DNA from: Streptomyces scabiei 87.22 | Lineage (GTDB): Bacteria; Actinomycetota; Actinomycetes; Streptomycetales; Streptomycetaceae | NCBI RefSeq assembly: GCF_000091305.1 | Contig: NC_013929.1 | Location: 4,092,001-4,156,000 of the forward strand | DNA: 64,000 bases | Direction: 5' to 3' | Part shown: piece by piece, positions 51,627 to 60,528 of the stretch | How positions within the stretch are numbered: position 1 is the first letter of the stretch | Layout: each line of letters starts with the position of its first letter | Notes under the pieces: generated by a model | The model's input: only the letters and a program-made list of their open reading frames with translations | The model's database searches: none | What the model was told of the DNA's origin: nothing | Translations under genes and position numbers: made by a program

Positions 51627-52133
51627 TTACGCGTCCTTGGACTCCTCGGCAGCCTCGTCCGCGCTGTCGTCGGCCTTGGCGGTGTCGACCTTGGCCTCAG
51701 CGGCAGGCGTCTCCGCGTCCTTGGCGGCACGCTTGGTGGCGGCCTCGGCCTCGCCCGTGGCCTCCTGCGCGACGGTCAGCGCCTCGACCAGCTCGATGAC
51801 GGCCATGGGCGCGTTGTCGCCGCGGCGGTTACCGATCTTGGTGATACGGGTGTAACCACCCGGACGGTTCTCGTAGCGCGGGCCGATCTCGGTGAAGAGC
51901 GTGTGGACGACGCTCTTGTCCGTGATCACCTGAAGCACCTGACGGCGGTTGTGAAGGTCGCCCTTCTTGCCCTTGGTGATCAGACGCTCGGCGTACGGCC
52001 GCAGACGGCGGGCCTTCGCCTCGGTGGTGGTGATGCGGCCGTGCTCGAAGAGGCTCTTCGCGAGGTTCGCGAGGAGCAGCTTCTCGTGCGCGGCACTGCC
52101 GCCCAGACGGGCACCCTTGGTGGGCTTCGGCAT
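51627..52133 (-). CDS. rplQ: 50S ribosomal protein L17
   Basis: 168 aa. The L17 core (MPKPTKGARLGGSAAHEKLLL to about 120) is followed by an Ala/Glu/Lys-rich acidic tail of about 45 residues, typical of actinobacteria. Last gene of the alpha operon. Confidence 0.97.
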   Translation of the reverse strand: MPKPTKGARLGGSAAHEKLLLANLAKSLFEHGRITTTEAKARRLRPYAERLITKGKKGDLHNRRQVLQVITDKSVVHTLFTEIGPRYENRPGGYTRITKIGNRRGDNAPMAVIELVEALTVAQEATGEAEAATKRAAKDAETPAAEAKVDTAKADDSADEAAEESKDA

Positions 52134-52227
52134 GGTGTTTCTCCTAGGTGTCTGCCCCGGCCGTATCAGGTACCGGGGTCAGTATCCGAGCGAGCGGGTT
52201 TGCTCGTCGGAGACCCCGCGCCCCATA

Positions 52228-52247
52228 GGGGCGCGGGGAACTGCGCG
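52228..52247 (+). repeat. Dispersed 20-bp element between rpoA and rplQ
   Basis: GGGGCGCGGGGAACTGCGCG, exact copy, inside a ribosomal operon in the 164-bp gap between rpoA and rplQ. Its presence within a transcription unit shows that it does not have to end transcription. Confidence 0.85.
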
Positions 52248-52297
52248 ACCAGCCACAGCGGGCCGGCAGCCAAGAACCGGCAGTCGGTCCCGAGCTC

Positions 52298-53320
52298 TTA
52301 GTACTGCTCGGTCTCCACGAACCCGGCATCCGCGTCGTCGTCCGCACCGAAGGCGTCCGCGGCAGCGGTGGGGTCGAACCCGGGAGGCGAGTCCTTGAGC
52401 GCCAGGCCCATGCCCGCCAGCTTCGCCTTGACCTCGTCGATCGACTTCGCACCGAAGTTGCGGATGTCGAGCAGGTCGGCCTCGGAGCGGGCGACGAGCT
52501 CACCCACGGAGTGGATGCCCTCGCGCTTGAGGCAGTTGTACGACCGAACGGTGAGCTCCAGCTCCTCGATCGGCAGCGCCAGATCGGCGGCGAGCGCGGC
52601 GTCCGTCGGGGACGGACCCATGTCGATGCCCTCGGCGTCGATGTTCAGCTCACGGGCCAGACCGAACAGCTCGACCAGGGTCTTACCGGCCGACGCCATG
52701 GCGTCACGGGGACGCATGGCCTGCTTGGTCTCGACGTCGACGATCAGCTTGTCGAAGTCGGTGCGCTGCTCGACACGCGTGGCCTCGACCTTGTACGTGA
52801 CCTTGAGAACCGGCGAGTAGATGGAGTCGACCGGGATACGGCCGATCTCCTGGCCCACCTGCTTGTTCTGCACGGCGGAGACGTAACCGCGGCCGCGCTC
52901 GACCGTCAGCTCCATCTCCAGCTTGCCCTTGCCGTTGAGCGTGGCGAGGACCAGGTCGGGGTTGTGCACCTCGACACCGGCCGGGGGCGCGATGTCGGCG
53001 GCGGTGACCAGACCCGGGCCCTGCTTGCGCAGGTACATCACGACCGGCTCGTCGTGCTCCGAGGAGACGACCAGCTGCTTGATGTTGAGGATCAGGTCGG
53101 TGACGTCCTCCTTGACGCCCGGCACGGTGGTGAACTCGTGCAGGACACCGTCGATCCGGATGCTGGTGACAGCAGCGCCGGGGATCGACGACAGGAGCGT
53201 ACGACGGAGGCTGTTGCCGAGGGTGTAGCCGAAGCCCGGCTCCAGCGGCTCGATCACGAACCGGGAGCGGAATTCGTCGACGACCTCTTCGGTCAACGAG
53301 GGACGCTGAGCGATCAGCAT
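52298..53320 (-). CDS. rpoA: RNA polymerase alpha subunit
   Basis: 340 aa. The N-terminal dimerisation domain (about 1-230; GFGYTLGNSLRRTLLSSIPG) and the C-terminal DNA- and activator-binding domain (about 255-320; ELTVRSYNCLKREGIHSV) are both complete. It follows rpsK and rpsM in the alpha operon. Confidence 0.98.
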   Translation of the reverse strand: MLIAQRPSLTEEVVDEFRSRFVIEPLEPGFGYTLGNSLRRTLLSSIPGAAVTSIRIDGVLHEFTTVPGVKEDVTDLILNIKQLVVSSEHDEPVVMYLRKQGPGLVTAADIAPPAGVEVHNPDLVLATLNGKGKLEMELTVERGRGYVSAVQNKQVGQEIGRIPVDSIYSPVLKVTYKVEATRVEQRTDFDKLIVDVETKQAMRPRDAMASAGKTLVELFGLARELNIDAEGIDMGPSPTDAALAADLALPIEELELTVRSYNCLKREGIHSVGELVARSEADLLDIRNFGAKSIDEVKAKLAGMGLALKDSPPGFDPTAAADAFGADDDADAGFVETEQY

Positions 53321-53380
53321 GTGGTGATCCTTCTGTCAGGGGCGCCCACTATTTGACGCCCTTGAGAACTACAAGGGTAC

Positions 53381-53413
53381 GGGCGATATGGCCCCGAAGA
53401 GCCATACCGCCCG
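53381..53413 (-). terminator. Hairpin between rpsK and rpoA
   Basis: GGGCGATATGGC and GCCATACCGCCC pair with one mismatch around CCCGAAGA in the 133-bp gap. As it lies inside the operon it is more likely an attenuator or processing site than a full terminator. Confidence 0.5.
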
Positions 53414-53453
53414 AAAACCTCAGACCAAGCAGTCGCGCACCCGACCCGGAGGG

Positions 53454-53858
53454 TCAGACGCGGCGGCGCTTGGGGGGACGGCAGCCGTTGTGCGGGGTGG
53501 GCGTGACGTCCTGGATGGAGCCGACCTCGAGACCGGTCGCCTGCAGCGAACGGATGGCCGTCTCACGACCCGAACCCGGGCCCTTGACGAACACGTCGAC
53601 CTTGCGCATGCCGTGCTCCTGCGCGCGACGGGCGGCCGACTCGGCGGCCATCTGCGCGGCGAACGGCGTGGACTTCCGGGAGCCCTTGAAGCCGACGTGG
53701 CCGGCGGAGGCCCAGGAGATCACGTTGCCCGAGGGGTCCGTGATGGAGACGATCGTGTTGTTGAACGTGCTCTTGATGTGCGCGTGGCCGTGAGCGACGT
53801 TCTTCTTTTCCTTGCGGCGCACCTTCTTGGCAGCGCCCTGACGACCCTTGGGGGGCAT
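53454..53858 (-). CDS. rpsK: 30S ribosomal protein S11
   Basis: 134 aa with HGHAHIKSTFNNTIVSITD and the C-terminal NGCRPPKRRRV. Standard length; second gene of the alpha operon after rpsM. Confidence 0.97.
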   Translation of the reverse strand: MPPKGRQGAAKKVRRKEKKNVAHGHAHIKSTFNNTIVSITDPSGNVISWASAGHVGFKGSRKSTPFAAQMAAESAARRAQEHGMRKVDVFVKGPGSGRETAIRSLQATGLEVGSIQDVTPTPHNGCRPPKRRRV

Positions 53859-53928
53859 CTACAAACTCCTACGGGGAGGTGGTCGGTCCTACAGCGAAGA
53901 CCGCTGATGAAGCGTTGTCCGCTGAGGA

Positions 53929-54309
53929 CTACTTCTTGCCCGGCTTCTTCTTACCGGCGATGGCGCGACGCGGGCCCTTGCGGGTGCGGGCGTTGGTGCT
54001 GGTGCGCTGACCGCGGACGGGCAGACCACGACGGTGACGGAGGCCCTGGTAGCAGCCGATCTCCACCTTGCGGCGGATGTCGGCCTGGACCTCGCGACGG
54101 AGGTCACCCTCGGTCTTGATGTTGTTGTCCACGTACTCGCGGATCGCGACGAGCTGCTCCTCGGAGAGGTCGCGGACGCGGGTGTCGGGGTTGACGCCGG
54201 TCGCTGCCAGCGTCTCCTGGGAGAGGGTCCGGCCGATGCCGAACACATAGGTGAGGGCGACCTCCACACGCTTGTCGCGCGGGATGTCAACACCGGAAAC
54301 GCGTGCCAT
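53929..54309 (-). CDS. rpsM: 30S ribosomal protein S13
   Basis: 126 aa with ARVSGVDIPRDKRVEVALTY at the start, GLRHRRGLPVRGQRT, and a Lys-rich end. Preceded by a 210-bp gap after rpmJ that contains hairpins. Confidence 0.97.
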   Translation of the reverse strand: MARVSGVDIPRDKRVEVALTYVFGIGRTLSQETLAATGVNPDTRVRDLSEEQLVAIREYVDNNIKTEGDLRREVQADIRRKVEIGCYQGLRHRRGLPVRGQRTSTNARTRKGPRRAIAGKKKPGKK

Positions 54310-54403
54310 TCAATGGCTCCTGGTGATTGTCGGAGGTCTTCCACAGAACCGGGCCCCGGCCGCCGGCCTCCTCTTGTAGGAGAGGAGTAGGTACGACGCG
54401 GGT

Positions 54404-54446
54404 CCCCGGCCTCCGAGCCGGGGGTGTCAGACGCTCAGCGCGTCTG
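54404..54446. promoter_or_regulatory. Paired hairpins between rpmJ and rpsM
   Basis: CCCCGGC/GCCGGGG (54404-54423) and CAGACGC/GCGTCTG (54428-54446) lie side by side in the 210-bp gap. This is where a partial terminator or an S4-type translational control site would sit; neither is proven. Confidence 0.45.
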
Positions 54447-54519
54447 GGTCCTGCGTATGAACATATTCAGCTTGCGTCGCGCGAATCTCTGCGAATCGAG
54501 CAGAGGGTTCGGTCGTGCG

Positions 54520-54633
54520 TCAGCCCTGGCGCTGCTTGTGGCGCGGGTTCTCGCAGATGACCATGACCCGACCGTGACGGCGGATCACCCTGCACTTGTC
54601 GCAGATCTTCTTGACGCTCGGCTTGACCTTCAT
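54520..54633 (-). CDS. rpmJ: 50S ribosomal protein L36
   Basis: 37 aa, too small for most gene callers. MKVKPSVKKICDKCRVIRRH is followed by GRVMVICENPRHKQRQG, with the zinc ligands C11, C14, C27 and H32 present (the C+ form). Between infA and rpsM as in most bacteria. Confidence 0.97.
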   Translation of the reverse strand: MKVKPSVKKICDKCRVIRRHGRVMVICENPRHKQRQG

Positions 54634-54705
54634 GGGGTGAGGTTCTCCGGGTCAGTGCCACCACCCGCGTCCCGGAGACCGGGGCACGGAGAGCGGAGGC
54701 AAGAT

Positions 54706-54927
54706 CTACTTGTAGCGGTAGACGATCCGGCCACGCGTCAGGTCGTACGGAGACAGCTCCACCACGACCCGGTCGTCAGGGAGGATACGGATGTAGTGCA
54801 TACGCATCTTGCCGCTGATGTGTGCCAGGACCTGGTGGCCGTTCTGGAGCTCGACCTTGAACATGGCGTTCGGAAGAGACTCGACGACAGTGCCCTCGAT
54901 CTCGATGGCACCTTGCTTCTTGGCCAC
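54706..54927 (-). CDS. infA: Translation initiation factor IF-1
   Basis: 73 aa OB-fold protein (AKKQGAIEIEGTVVESLPN to RGRIVYRYK). The GTG at 54927 gives the family length; the frame extends 22 codons upstream without homology. Confidence 0.97.
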   Translation of the reverse strand: MAKKQGAIEIEGTVVESLPNAMFKVELQNGHQVLAHISGKMRMHYIRILPDDRVVVELSPYDLTRGRIVYRYK

Positions 54928-55008
54928 GCTTCGCCCTTCGAATCGACTACCTTGATCGACTCGGTGTAACCGAATGAGGACACACGGAAACACGAGAGCC
55001 GACGAGTC

Positions 55009-55038
55009 AGTCTACGCCAGGGCCTCCAGAAACACGAA
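55009..55038 (-). promoter_or_regulatory. Possible promoter for infA and the alpha operon
   Basis: Reading leftwards, TTCGTG (55038-55033) and TAGACT (55014-55009) are 18 bp apart, in the 196-bp gap after map. The -10 is good, the -35 weak. It would start a leader of about 75 nt. Confidence 0.5.
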
Positions 55039-55123
55039 TTCGGTATGCATGCCCAAGGCCGATGATCCTTACGCCGCCCCGCGGGAGCGTCTCTCCATGC
55101 TCCGGGGGGACCGGCGGACGGAC

Positions 55124-55960
55124 TCAGCCCAGCGGATCGGGGGCCGCGACGATGCCGTACTCGGCGAGCTTCGCCTTGCCGCCGTCGGGGGCCGTCAGGA
55201 CGAGAGGCCCCTGCTCGGTCAGCGCGACCGAGTGCTCCCAGTGCGAGGACCAGGTCCCGTCCGTGCTCACCACGGTCCAGTCGTCCGCGAGGACCTCGGT
55301 CTTCGGGGTGCCCAGGGACACCATCGGCTCGATCGCCAGGCAGAACCCGGGGACGAGCTTCGGCCCCTTGCCGCGCCGCCGCTCGACGTAGTTCAGCAGA
55401 TGCGGGTCCATGTGCATCTCGGTACCGATGCCGTGGCCGCCGTAGTCCTCGACGATGCCGTACTTGCCGCCGCCCGGCTTCGGCTGCCGGCGGATGTACG
55501 TCTCGATGGCCCGGGAGACGTCCACCAGCCGGTTGCCCGCCTTCATGGCGGCGATCCCGGCCCACATGGACTCCTCGGTCACCCGGGACAGCTCGATCAG
55601 CTCAGGGGAGTGACCGGATCCCACGAACGCGGTGTAGGCCGCGTCCCCGTGCCAGCCGTCGACAATCGCGCCGCAGTCGATGGAGATGATGTCGCCGTCC
55701 TTCAGGACGACCTCGTCGCTGGGGATCCCGTGGACCACGACCTCGTTCACCGAGGTGCAGATCGTCGCCGGGAAGCCGCCGTACCCGAGGAAGTTCGACT
55801 TGGCGCCGTGCTCCGCGAGCACCTTGCGGGCCACCTCGTCGAGATCCTTCGTGGAGGCACCCGGCACGGCGGCCTCACGGGTGGCCGCGTGGATGGCTGC
55901 GACGACCAGCCCCGCCTCGCGCATCTTGGCGATCTGCTCGGGGCTCTTGATCTGCACCAT
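55124..55960 (-). CDS. map: Methionine aminopeptidase, type I
   Basis: 278 aa; removes the initiator Met. The five metal ligands lie in IISIDCGAIVDGWHGDAAYT (two Asp), GGHGIGTEMH (His), LAIEPMVS (Glu) and the last Glu in WEHSVALTE. ATG at 55960. The frame is open 44 codons upstream into the adk gap but has no homology there. Confidence 0.96.
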   Translation of the reverse strand: MVQIKSPEQIAKMREAGLVVAAIHAATREAAVPGASTKDLDEVARKVLAEHGAKSNFLGYGGFPATICTSVNEVVVHGIPSDEVVLKDGDIISIDCGAIVDGWHGDAAYTAFVGSGHSPELIELSRVTEESMWAGIAAMKAGNRLVDVSRAIETYIRRQPKPGGGKYGIVEDYGGHGIGTEMHMDPHLLNYVERRRGKGPKLVPGFCLAIEPMVSLGTPKTEVLADDWTVVSTDGTWSSHWEHSVALTEQGPLVLTAPDGGKAKLAEYGIVAAPDPLG

Positions 55961-56072
55961 GGGGGCCTGCGCTCTCCGTCTTCCGCGAATGTCGAACTCT
56001 GGGTCGTGCCTACACAACAGTACGGCCGCGACGCCCCTCACGGGCACCGCGGCCGACGTACCGTCCGACGGC

Positions 56073-56735
56073 CTACTGGCCGTCGTCCTCACGCTTGAGC
56101 GCTTCCATCGCGCGCTGGGTGACGTCCTCCACCGGACCGAGCGCCGTGATCGTCACCACGAGGCCCTGGGCCTTGTAGTAGTCGATGATCGGCTCGGTCT
56201 GGGTGTGGTAGACCTCCAGGCGCTTGCGGACGGTCTCCTCGGAGTCGTCGTCCCGCTGGTACAGCTCGCCGCCGCAGGCGTCGCAGACGCCGTCCTGCTT
56301 CGGCTTCTTGTACGTGACGTGGAAGACGTGGGCGGAGTCGTTGCGGCAGATGCGCCGGCCGGCGATCCGCTTGACGACCTCCTCCTCGGGGACCTCCAGG
56401 TCCAGCACCGCGTCCAGGTTCATGGACTCGTCCTGGAGCGTCACGTCGAGCGCCTCGGCCTGCGAGACGTTGCGCGGGAAGCCGTCGAGCAGGAAGCCGT
56501 TCACGGCGTCCGGCTGCTCCATCCGGTCCTTCGCCATGGCGATGGTGACCTCGTCCGGGACCAGCTCGCCCTTGTCCATGTAGGACTTCGCGAGCTTGCC
56601 CAGCTCCGTCTGCTTGCTGATGTTGGCCCGGAACAGGTCGCCCGTGGAGATGTGCGGGATCGACAGGTTCCTGGCCAGGAACGCGGCCTGCGTTCCCTTA
56701 CCCGCACCAGGCGGCCCGACGAGGACGATTCGCAT
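56073..56735 (-). CDS. adk: Adenylate kinase
   Basis: 220 aa with P-loop GPPGAGKGT (7-15), the AMP site STGDLFRANI, and DGFPRNVSQAEAL. The lid carries the zinc-type residues CRND and CDACGG, with only three Cys. Its ATG shares one base with the secY stop (TGATG), so the two are coupled. Confidence 0.97.
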   Translation of the reverse strand: MRIVLVGPPGAGKGTQAAFLARNLSIPHISTGDLFRANISKQTELGKLAKSYMDKGELVPDEVTIAMAKDRMEQPDAVNGFLLDGFPRNVSQAEALDVTLQDESMNLDAVLDLEVPEEEVVKRIAGRRICRNDSAHVFHVTYKKPKQDGVCDACGGELYQRDDDSEETVRKRLEVYHTQTEPIIDYYKAQGLVVTITALGPVEDVTQRAMEALKREDDGQ

Positions 56736-58048
56736 CAGCGGAGGAACCCTTCGTAATTGCGCTGCTGGAGCTGGCTCTCGATCTGCTTCACGGTTTCCAG
56801 ACCCACACCCACGATGATCAGGATGCTGGTACCGCCGAACGGGAAGTTCTGGTTTGCCCCGAGGGGCGCCAACGCCATTGTCGGCACGAGAGCGATCAGA
56901 CCCAGGTACAGCGAACCCGGCCAGGTGATCCGGTTGAGTACGTAGCTCAGGTACTCAGCGGTCGGTCGGCCAGCCCGGATGCCCGGGATGAAGCCACCAT
57001 ACTTCTTCATGTTGTCCGCGACTTCCTCGGGGTTGAACGAGATGGCCACGTAGAAGAAGGCGAAGAAGATGATGAGGAAGAAGTAGACCGTGATGTGCGC
57101 CGGAGCCGCGGTGTCCGCGAGGTTCTTCTGGATCCAGGCCGCCCAGCCCGCGGTGGAACCCGAGAACTGCACGACGAGCGCGGGAATGTAGAGCAGCGAC
57201 GAGGCGAAGATCACGGGGATGATGCCCGCCTGGTTGACCTTCAGCGGGATGTACGTCGACGTGCCGCCGTAGGAGCGACGGCCGATCATGCGCTTCGCGT
57301 ACTGGACCGGAACCCGGCGCTGGGCCTGCTCGACGAAGACCACGAGCGCGACCATGACCAGACCGACGGCGATGACGATGCCGAACTCGATCCAGCCGTC
57401 CGCCAGGTCACCCTGCTCCTTGATGGACCAGAGCGCGGACGGGAAGGTGGCGGCGATCGAGATGAACATCAGGATCGACATGCCGTTGCCGATGCCGCGG
57501 TCGGTGATCAGCTCACCGAGCCACATGACGACGGCCGTACCGGCGGTCATGGTGACGACCATGACCAGGGTGGTGAAGATCGAGTCGTCGGGAACGATGG
57601 CGTTGGCCTGCGGGCACTGGCTGAACAGCGCGCCGCTGCGGGCGGTGGCGACGAGACCGGTGCCCTGGAGGACGGCGAGGGCGACCGTCAGGTAACGCGT
57701 GTACTGCGTGATCTTCGACGTACCGGCCTGCCCCTCCTTCTTCAGGGCTTCCAGACGCGGGATCACCACGGTCAGCAGCTGCAGAATGATGCTCGCCGTG
57801 ATGTACGGCATGATGCCGAGCGCGAAGATCGTGATCTGCAGCAGCGCGCCACCACTGAACATGTTGACCAGCCCGAAGAGACCGGAGTTGCTCTTGGTCT
57901 GGTCGATACAGAACTGGACGGCGGTGTAGTCGACACCCGGGATCGGAATGTGCGTACCGATCCGATAGATCACGATGATGCCGAGCGTGAAGAGCAGCTT
58001 CTTGCGCAGGTCGGGCGTCTTGAACGCCCGGGCGAACGCGGTGAGCAC
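56735..58048 (-). CDS. secY: Preprotein translocase subunit SecY
   Basis: 437 aa with ten membrane helices; pore motif signatures GGALLQITIFALGIMPYITA and the cytosolic loop RMIGRRSYGG. Channel subunit of the Sec machinery. A hairpin and 240-bp gap separate it from rplO, so secY-adk-map is likely its own unit. Confidence 0.97.
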   Translation of the reverse strand: MLTAFARAFKTPDLRKKLLFTLGIIVIYRIGTHIPIPGVDYTAVQFCIDQTKSNSGLFGLVNMFSGGALLQITIFALGIMPYITASIILQLLTVVIPRLEALKKEGQAGTSKITQYTRYLTVALAVLQGTGLVATARSGALFSQCPQANAIVPDDSIFTTLVMVVTMTAGTAVVMWLGELITDRGIGNGMSILMFISIAATFPSALWSIKEQGDLADGWIEFGIVIAVGLVMVALVVFVEQAQRRVPVQYAKRMIGRRSYGGTSTYIPLKVNQAGIIPVIFASSLLYIPALVVQFSGSTAGWAAWIQKNLADTAAPAHITVYFFLIIFFAFFYVAISFNPEEVADNMKKYGGFIPGIRAGRPTAEYLSYVLNRITWPGSLYLGLIALVPTMALAPLGANQNFPFGGTSILIIVGVGLETVKQIESQLQQRNYEGFLR

Positions 58049-58222
58049 GGTGCCTCCTGCGACCCCCGCGCTACTGCGTCAAGGGTGACGGTTTTGAGAT
58101 TCTGATGAGGACGACTTACGTAACGTTTAACTGCCGCGACGAGTGCCCGGTGTGGGGTCCCCTGTGAAAAACGGACAGTGCAGGCCACCTTACCGGCGGG
58201 ACTGCCTCCCTAGGAACGACCA

Positions 58223-58256
58223 ACCGGGGATACCCCATTTGTGGGGTATCCCCGGT
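58223..58256 (-). terminator. Perfect 15-bp hairpin between rplO and secY
   Basis: ACCGGGGATACCCCA (58223-58237) pairs perfectly with TGGGGTATCCCCGGT (58242-58256) around TTTG. It begins 36 bp past the rplO stop and probably ends or thins spc-operon transcription before secY. Confidence 0.85.
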
Positions 58257-58291
58257 CGGGATCGCTCAAGTCATCGAGACGCCTGATGTGT

Positions 58292-58747
58292 TCAGACGAG
58301 CTCGGTGACGGTACCGCCGGCGGCGGTGATCTTCTCCTTGGCGGAGCCGGAGACGGCGTCGACCGTCACCTGCAGTGCCACGGTGATCTCGCCCTGGCCG
58401 AGGACCTTGACGAGGCTGTTCTTGCGGACGGCACCCTTGTCGACCAGGTCGGCAACGGTGACCTCCCCACCCTCGGGGTAGAGGGCGGCGAGCTTGTCCA
58501 GGTTCACGACCTGGAACTCCGTCTTGAACGGGTTCTTGAAGCCCTTCAGCTTCGGGAGACGCATGTGGAGGGGCATCTGGCCACCCTCGAAGCGCTCCGG
58601 AACCTGGTAACGGGCCTTCGTGCCCTTGGTACCACGACCGGCCGTCTTACCCTTCGACGCCTCACCACGACCGACACGGGTCTTGGCGGTCTTGGCGCCG
58701 GGAGCCGGACGGAGGTTGTGGATCTTCAGCGGGTTGTTCTCCGCCAT
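58292..58747 (-). CDS. rplO: 50S ribosomal protein L15
   Basis: 151 aa; LKIHNLRPAPGAKTAKTRVG start, G-rich GRGEASKGKTAGRGTKG, and KVLGQGEITVALQVTVDAVS near the end. Last gene of the spc ribosomal set before a strong hairpin. Confidence 0.97.
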   Translation of the reverse strand: MAENNPLKIHNLRPAPGAKTAKTRVGRGEASKGKTAGRGTKGTKARYQVPERFEGGQMPLHMRLPKLKGFKNPFKTEFQVVNLDKLAALYPEGGEVTVADLVDKGAVRKNSLVKVLGQGEITVALQVTVDAVSGSAKEKITAAGGTVTELV

Positions 58748-58749
58748 GA

Positions 58750-58929
58750 TCAGACCTCCTCAACCGTCACGAGGTGGCGGACGGTGTGCACCATGCCGCG
58801 GAACTCGGGGCGGTCCTCCTTGACGACCTGCGTGTTGATGCCCTTGAGACCAAGGGAACGCAGGGTGTCACGGTGGTTCTGCTTGCTGCCGATGTACGAC
58901 TTCGTCTGCGTGATCTTGAGCTGTGCCAT
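58750..58929 (-). CDS. rpmD: 50S ribosomal protein L30
   Basis: 59 aa (MAQLKITQTKSYIGSKQNHR start). Its ATG overlaps the rpsE stop as TAATG. rplO follows after 2 bp. Confidence 0.97.
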   Translation of the reverse strand: MAQLKITQTKSYIGSKQNHRDTLRSLGLKGINTQVVKEDRPEFRGMVHTVRHLVTVEEV

Positions 58930-59537
58930 TACGCAGCACCAGCCCCGGCACGCGCACGCAGCAGAGCCGCGGGAGCGACGTCCTCGAGGGGCAGACCGCG
59001 GCGGGCCGCGATCTCCTCGGGACGCTGCAGGCCCTTCAGGGCCTCCACGGTCGCGTGCACGATGTTGATCGCGTTCGACGAACCGAGCGACTTCGACAGG
59101 ATGTCGTGCACACCGGCGCACTCGAGCACGGCACGCACCGGGCCACCGGCGATGACGCCGGTACCGGGGGAAGCAGGCTTGAGCAGGACGACGCCCGCGG
59201 CCTTCTCGCCCGTGATCGGGTGCGGGATGGTGCCCTGGATACGGGGGACCTTGAAGAAGTGCTTCTTGGCCTCTTCCACACCCTTGGCGATCGCGGCCGG
59301 CACCTCCTTGGCCTTGCCGTAACCGACACCCACGGTGCCATCGCCATCGCCCACTACGACGAGCGCAGTGAAGCTGAAGCGACGACCACCCTTCACAACC
59401 TTGGCGACGCGGTTGATCGCGACAACGCGCTCAACGTACGCGGTCTTCTCGGCGGCAGCTGCGCCGCCGTCACGGCCCTTCCGGTCCCGCCGCTCGCCGC
59501 CACCGGCACCGCCACCGCGGCGCTGGGGTCCAGCCAT
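58929..59537 (-). CDS. rpsE: 30S ribosomal protein S5
   Basis: 202 aa. A Gly/Arg-rich N-terminal extension of about 30 residues (actinobacterial) precedes the S5 double-stranded RNA-binding domain (VERVVAINRVAKVVKGGRR) and its C-terminal domain. Coupled to rpmD. Confidence 0.97.
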   Translation of the reverse strand: MAGPQRRGGGAGGGERRDRKGRDGGAAAAEKTAYVERVVAINRVAKVVKGGRRFSFTALVVVGDGDGTVGVGYGKAKEVPAAIAKGVEEAKKHFFKVPRIQGTIPHPITGEKAAGVVLLKPASPGTGVIAGGPVRAVLECAGVHDILSKSLGSSNAINIVHATVEALKGLQRPEEIAARRGLPLEDVAPAALLRARAGAGAA

Positions 59538-59576
59538 TGGATTTACCTCTCTCTTTCCGCTAGCTACGCAGCGAGC

Positions 59577-59960
59577 TCAGAACTTGAGCCCGGCCTCGCG
59601 GGCGGCGTCGGCCAGGGCCGCGATGCGACCCGCGTACCGGTTACCACCACGGTCGAACACGACGGCCTCGACACCGGCGGCCTTGGCACGCTCGGCGACC
59701 AGGGCGCCGACCTTGCCGGCCTGCGCCGACTTGTCCTCCGACGCACCACGGATCGACGAGTCCAGGGTGGACGCCGACGCAAGGGTGTGACCCTTGAGGT
59801 CGTCGATCACCTGGGCCACGATGTGGCGGTTCGAGCGGGTCACGACCAGGCGGGGACGCTCAGCCGTACCGTTGACCTTCTTACGGATCCGGATGTGGCG
59901 CCGCTTGATGGCTGCACGCTTGTAAGCGTCGCCCTTAGCGATCTTCGTACCGTATGCCAT
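59577..59960 (-). CDS. rplR: 50S ribosomal protein L18
   Basis: 127 aa; binds 5S rRNA. RHIRIRKKVNGTAERPRLVV and the C-terminal FDRGGNRYAGRIAALADAAR are diagnostic. Confidence 0.97.
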   Translation of the reverse strand: MAYGTKIAKGDAYKRAAIKRRHIRIRKKVNGTAERPRLVVTRSNRHIVAQVIDDLKGHTLASASTLDSSIRGASEDKSAQAGKVGALVAERAKAAGVEAVVFDRGGNRYAGRIAALADAAREAGLKF

Positions 59961-59963
59961 GGC

Positions 59964-60503
59964 TTACTTACCCGCCTTTCCGACCTTGCGGCGGATGACT
60001 TCGCCCTCGTACTTGACACCCTTGGCCTTGTACGGGTCGGGCTTGCGCAGCTTGCGGATGTTGGCCGCAACCTCGCCGACCTTCTGCTTGTCGATGCCCT
60101 CGACCGAGAACCGCGTGGGGTTCTCCACCTTGAAGGTGATGCCTTCGGGCGCCTCGACGGTGATCGGGTGGCTGTAGCCGAGCGCGAACTCGAGGTTCGA
60201 GCCCTTGGCCTGCACGCGGTAACCGACACCGCTGATTTCGAGCTTCTTCACGTAACCCTGGGTCACGCCGGTGATCATGTTCGCCACCAGCGTGCGGGAC
60301 AGGCCGTGCAGGGCCTTGCTCTGACGCTCGTCGTTGGGGCGGGTGACGTTCAGAACGCCGTCCTCACCCTTGGCGATCTCGATCGGCGAAACGACGGTGT
60401 GGGTCAGCGAGCCCTTGGGGCCCTTGACCGAGACCGTCTGGCCGTCGATGGTGACGTCCACGCCGGCGGGAACCGTGATGGGGAGCTTGCCAATACGCGA
60501 CAT
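59964..60503 (-). CDS. rplF: 50S ribosomal protein L6
   Basis: 179 aa; MSRIGKLPITVPAGVDVTID start, two-repeat L6 fold, C-terminal PDPYKAKGVKYEGEVIRRK. Only 3 bp from rplR. Confidence 0.98.
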   Translation of the reverse strand: MSRIGKLPITVPAGVDVTIDGQTVSVKGPKGSLTHTVVSPIEIAKGEDGVLNVTRPNDERQSKALHGLSRTLVANMITGVTQGYVKKLEISGVGYRVQAKGSNLEFALGYSHPITVEAPEGITFKVENPTRFSVEGIDKQKVGEVAANIRKLRKPDPYKAKGVKYEGEVIRRKVGKAGK

Positions 60504-60528
60504 AGCTTTTTCCTCCGATTCCTTTCCG

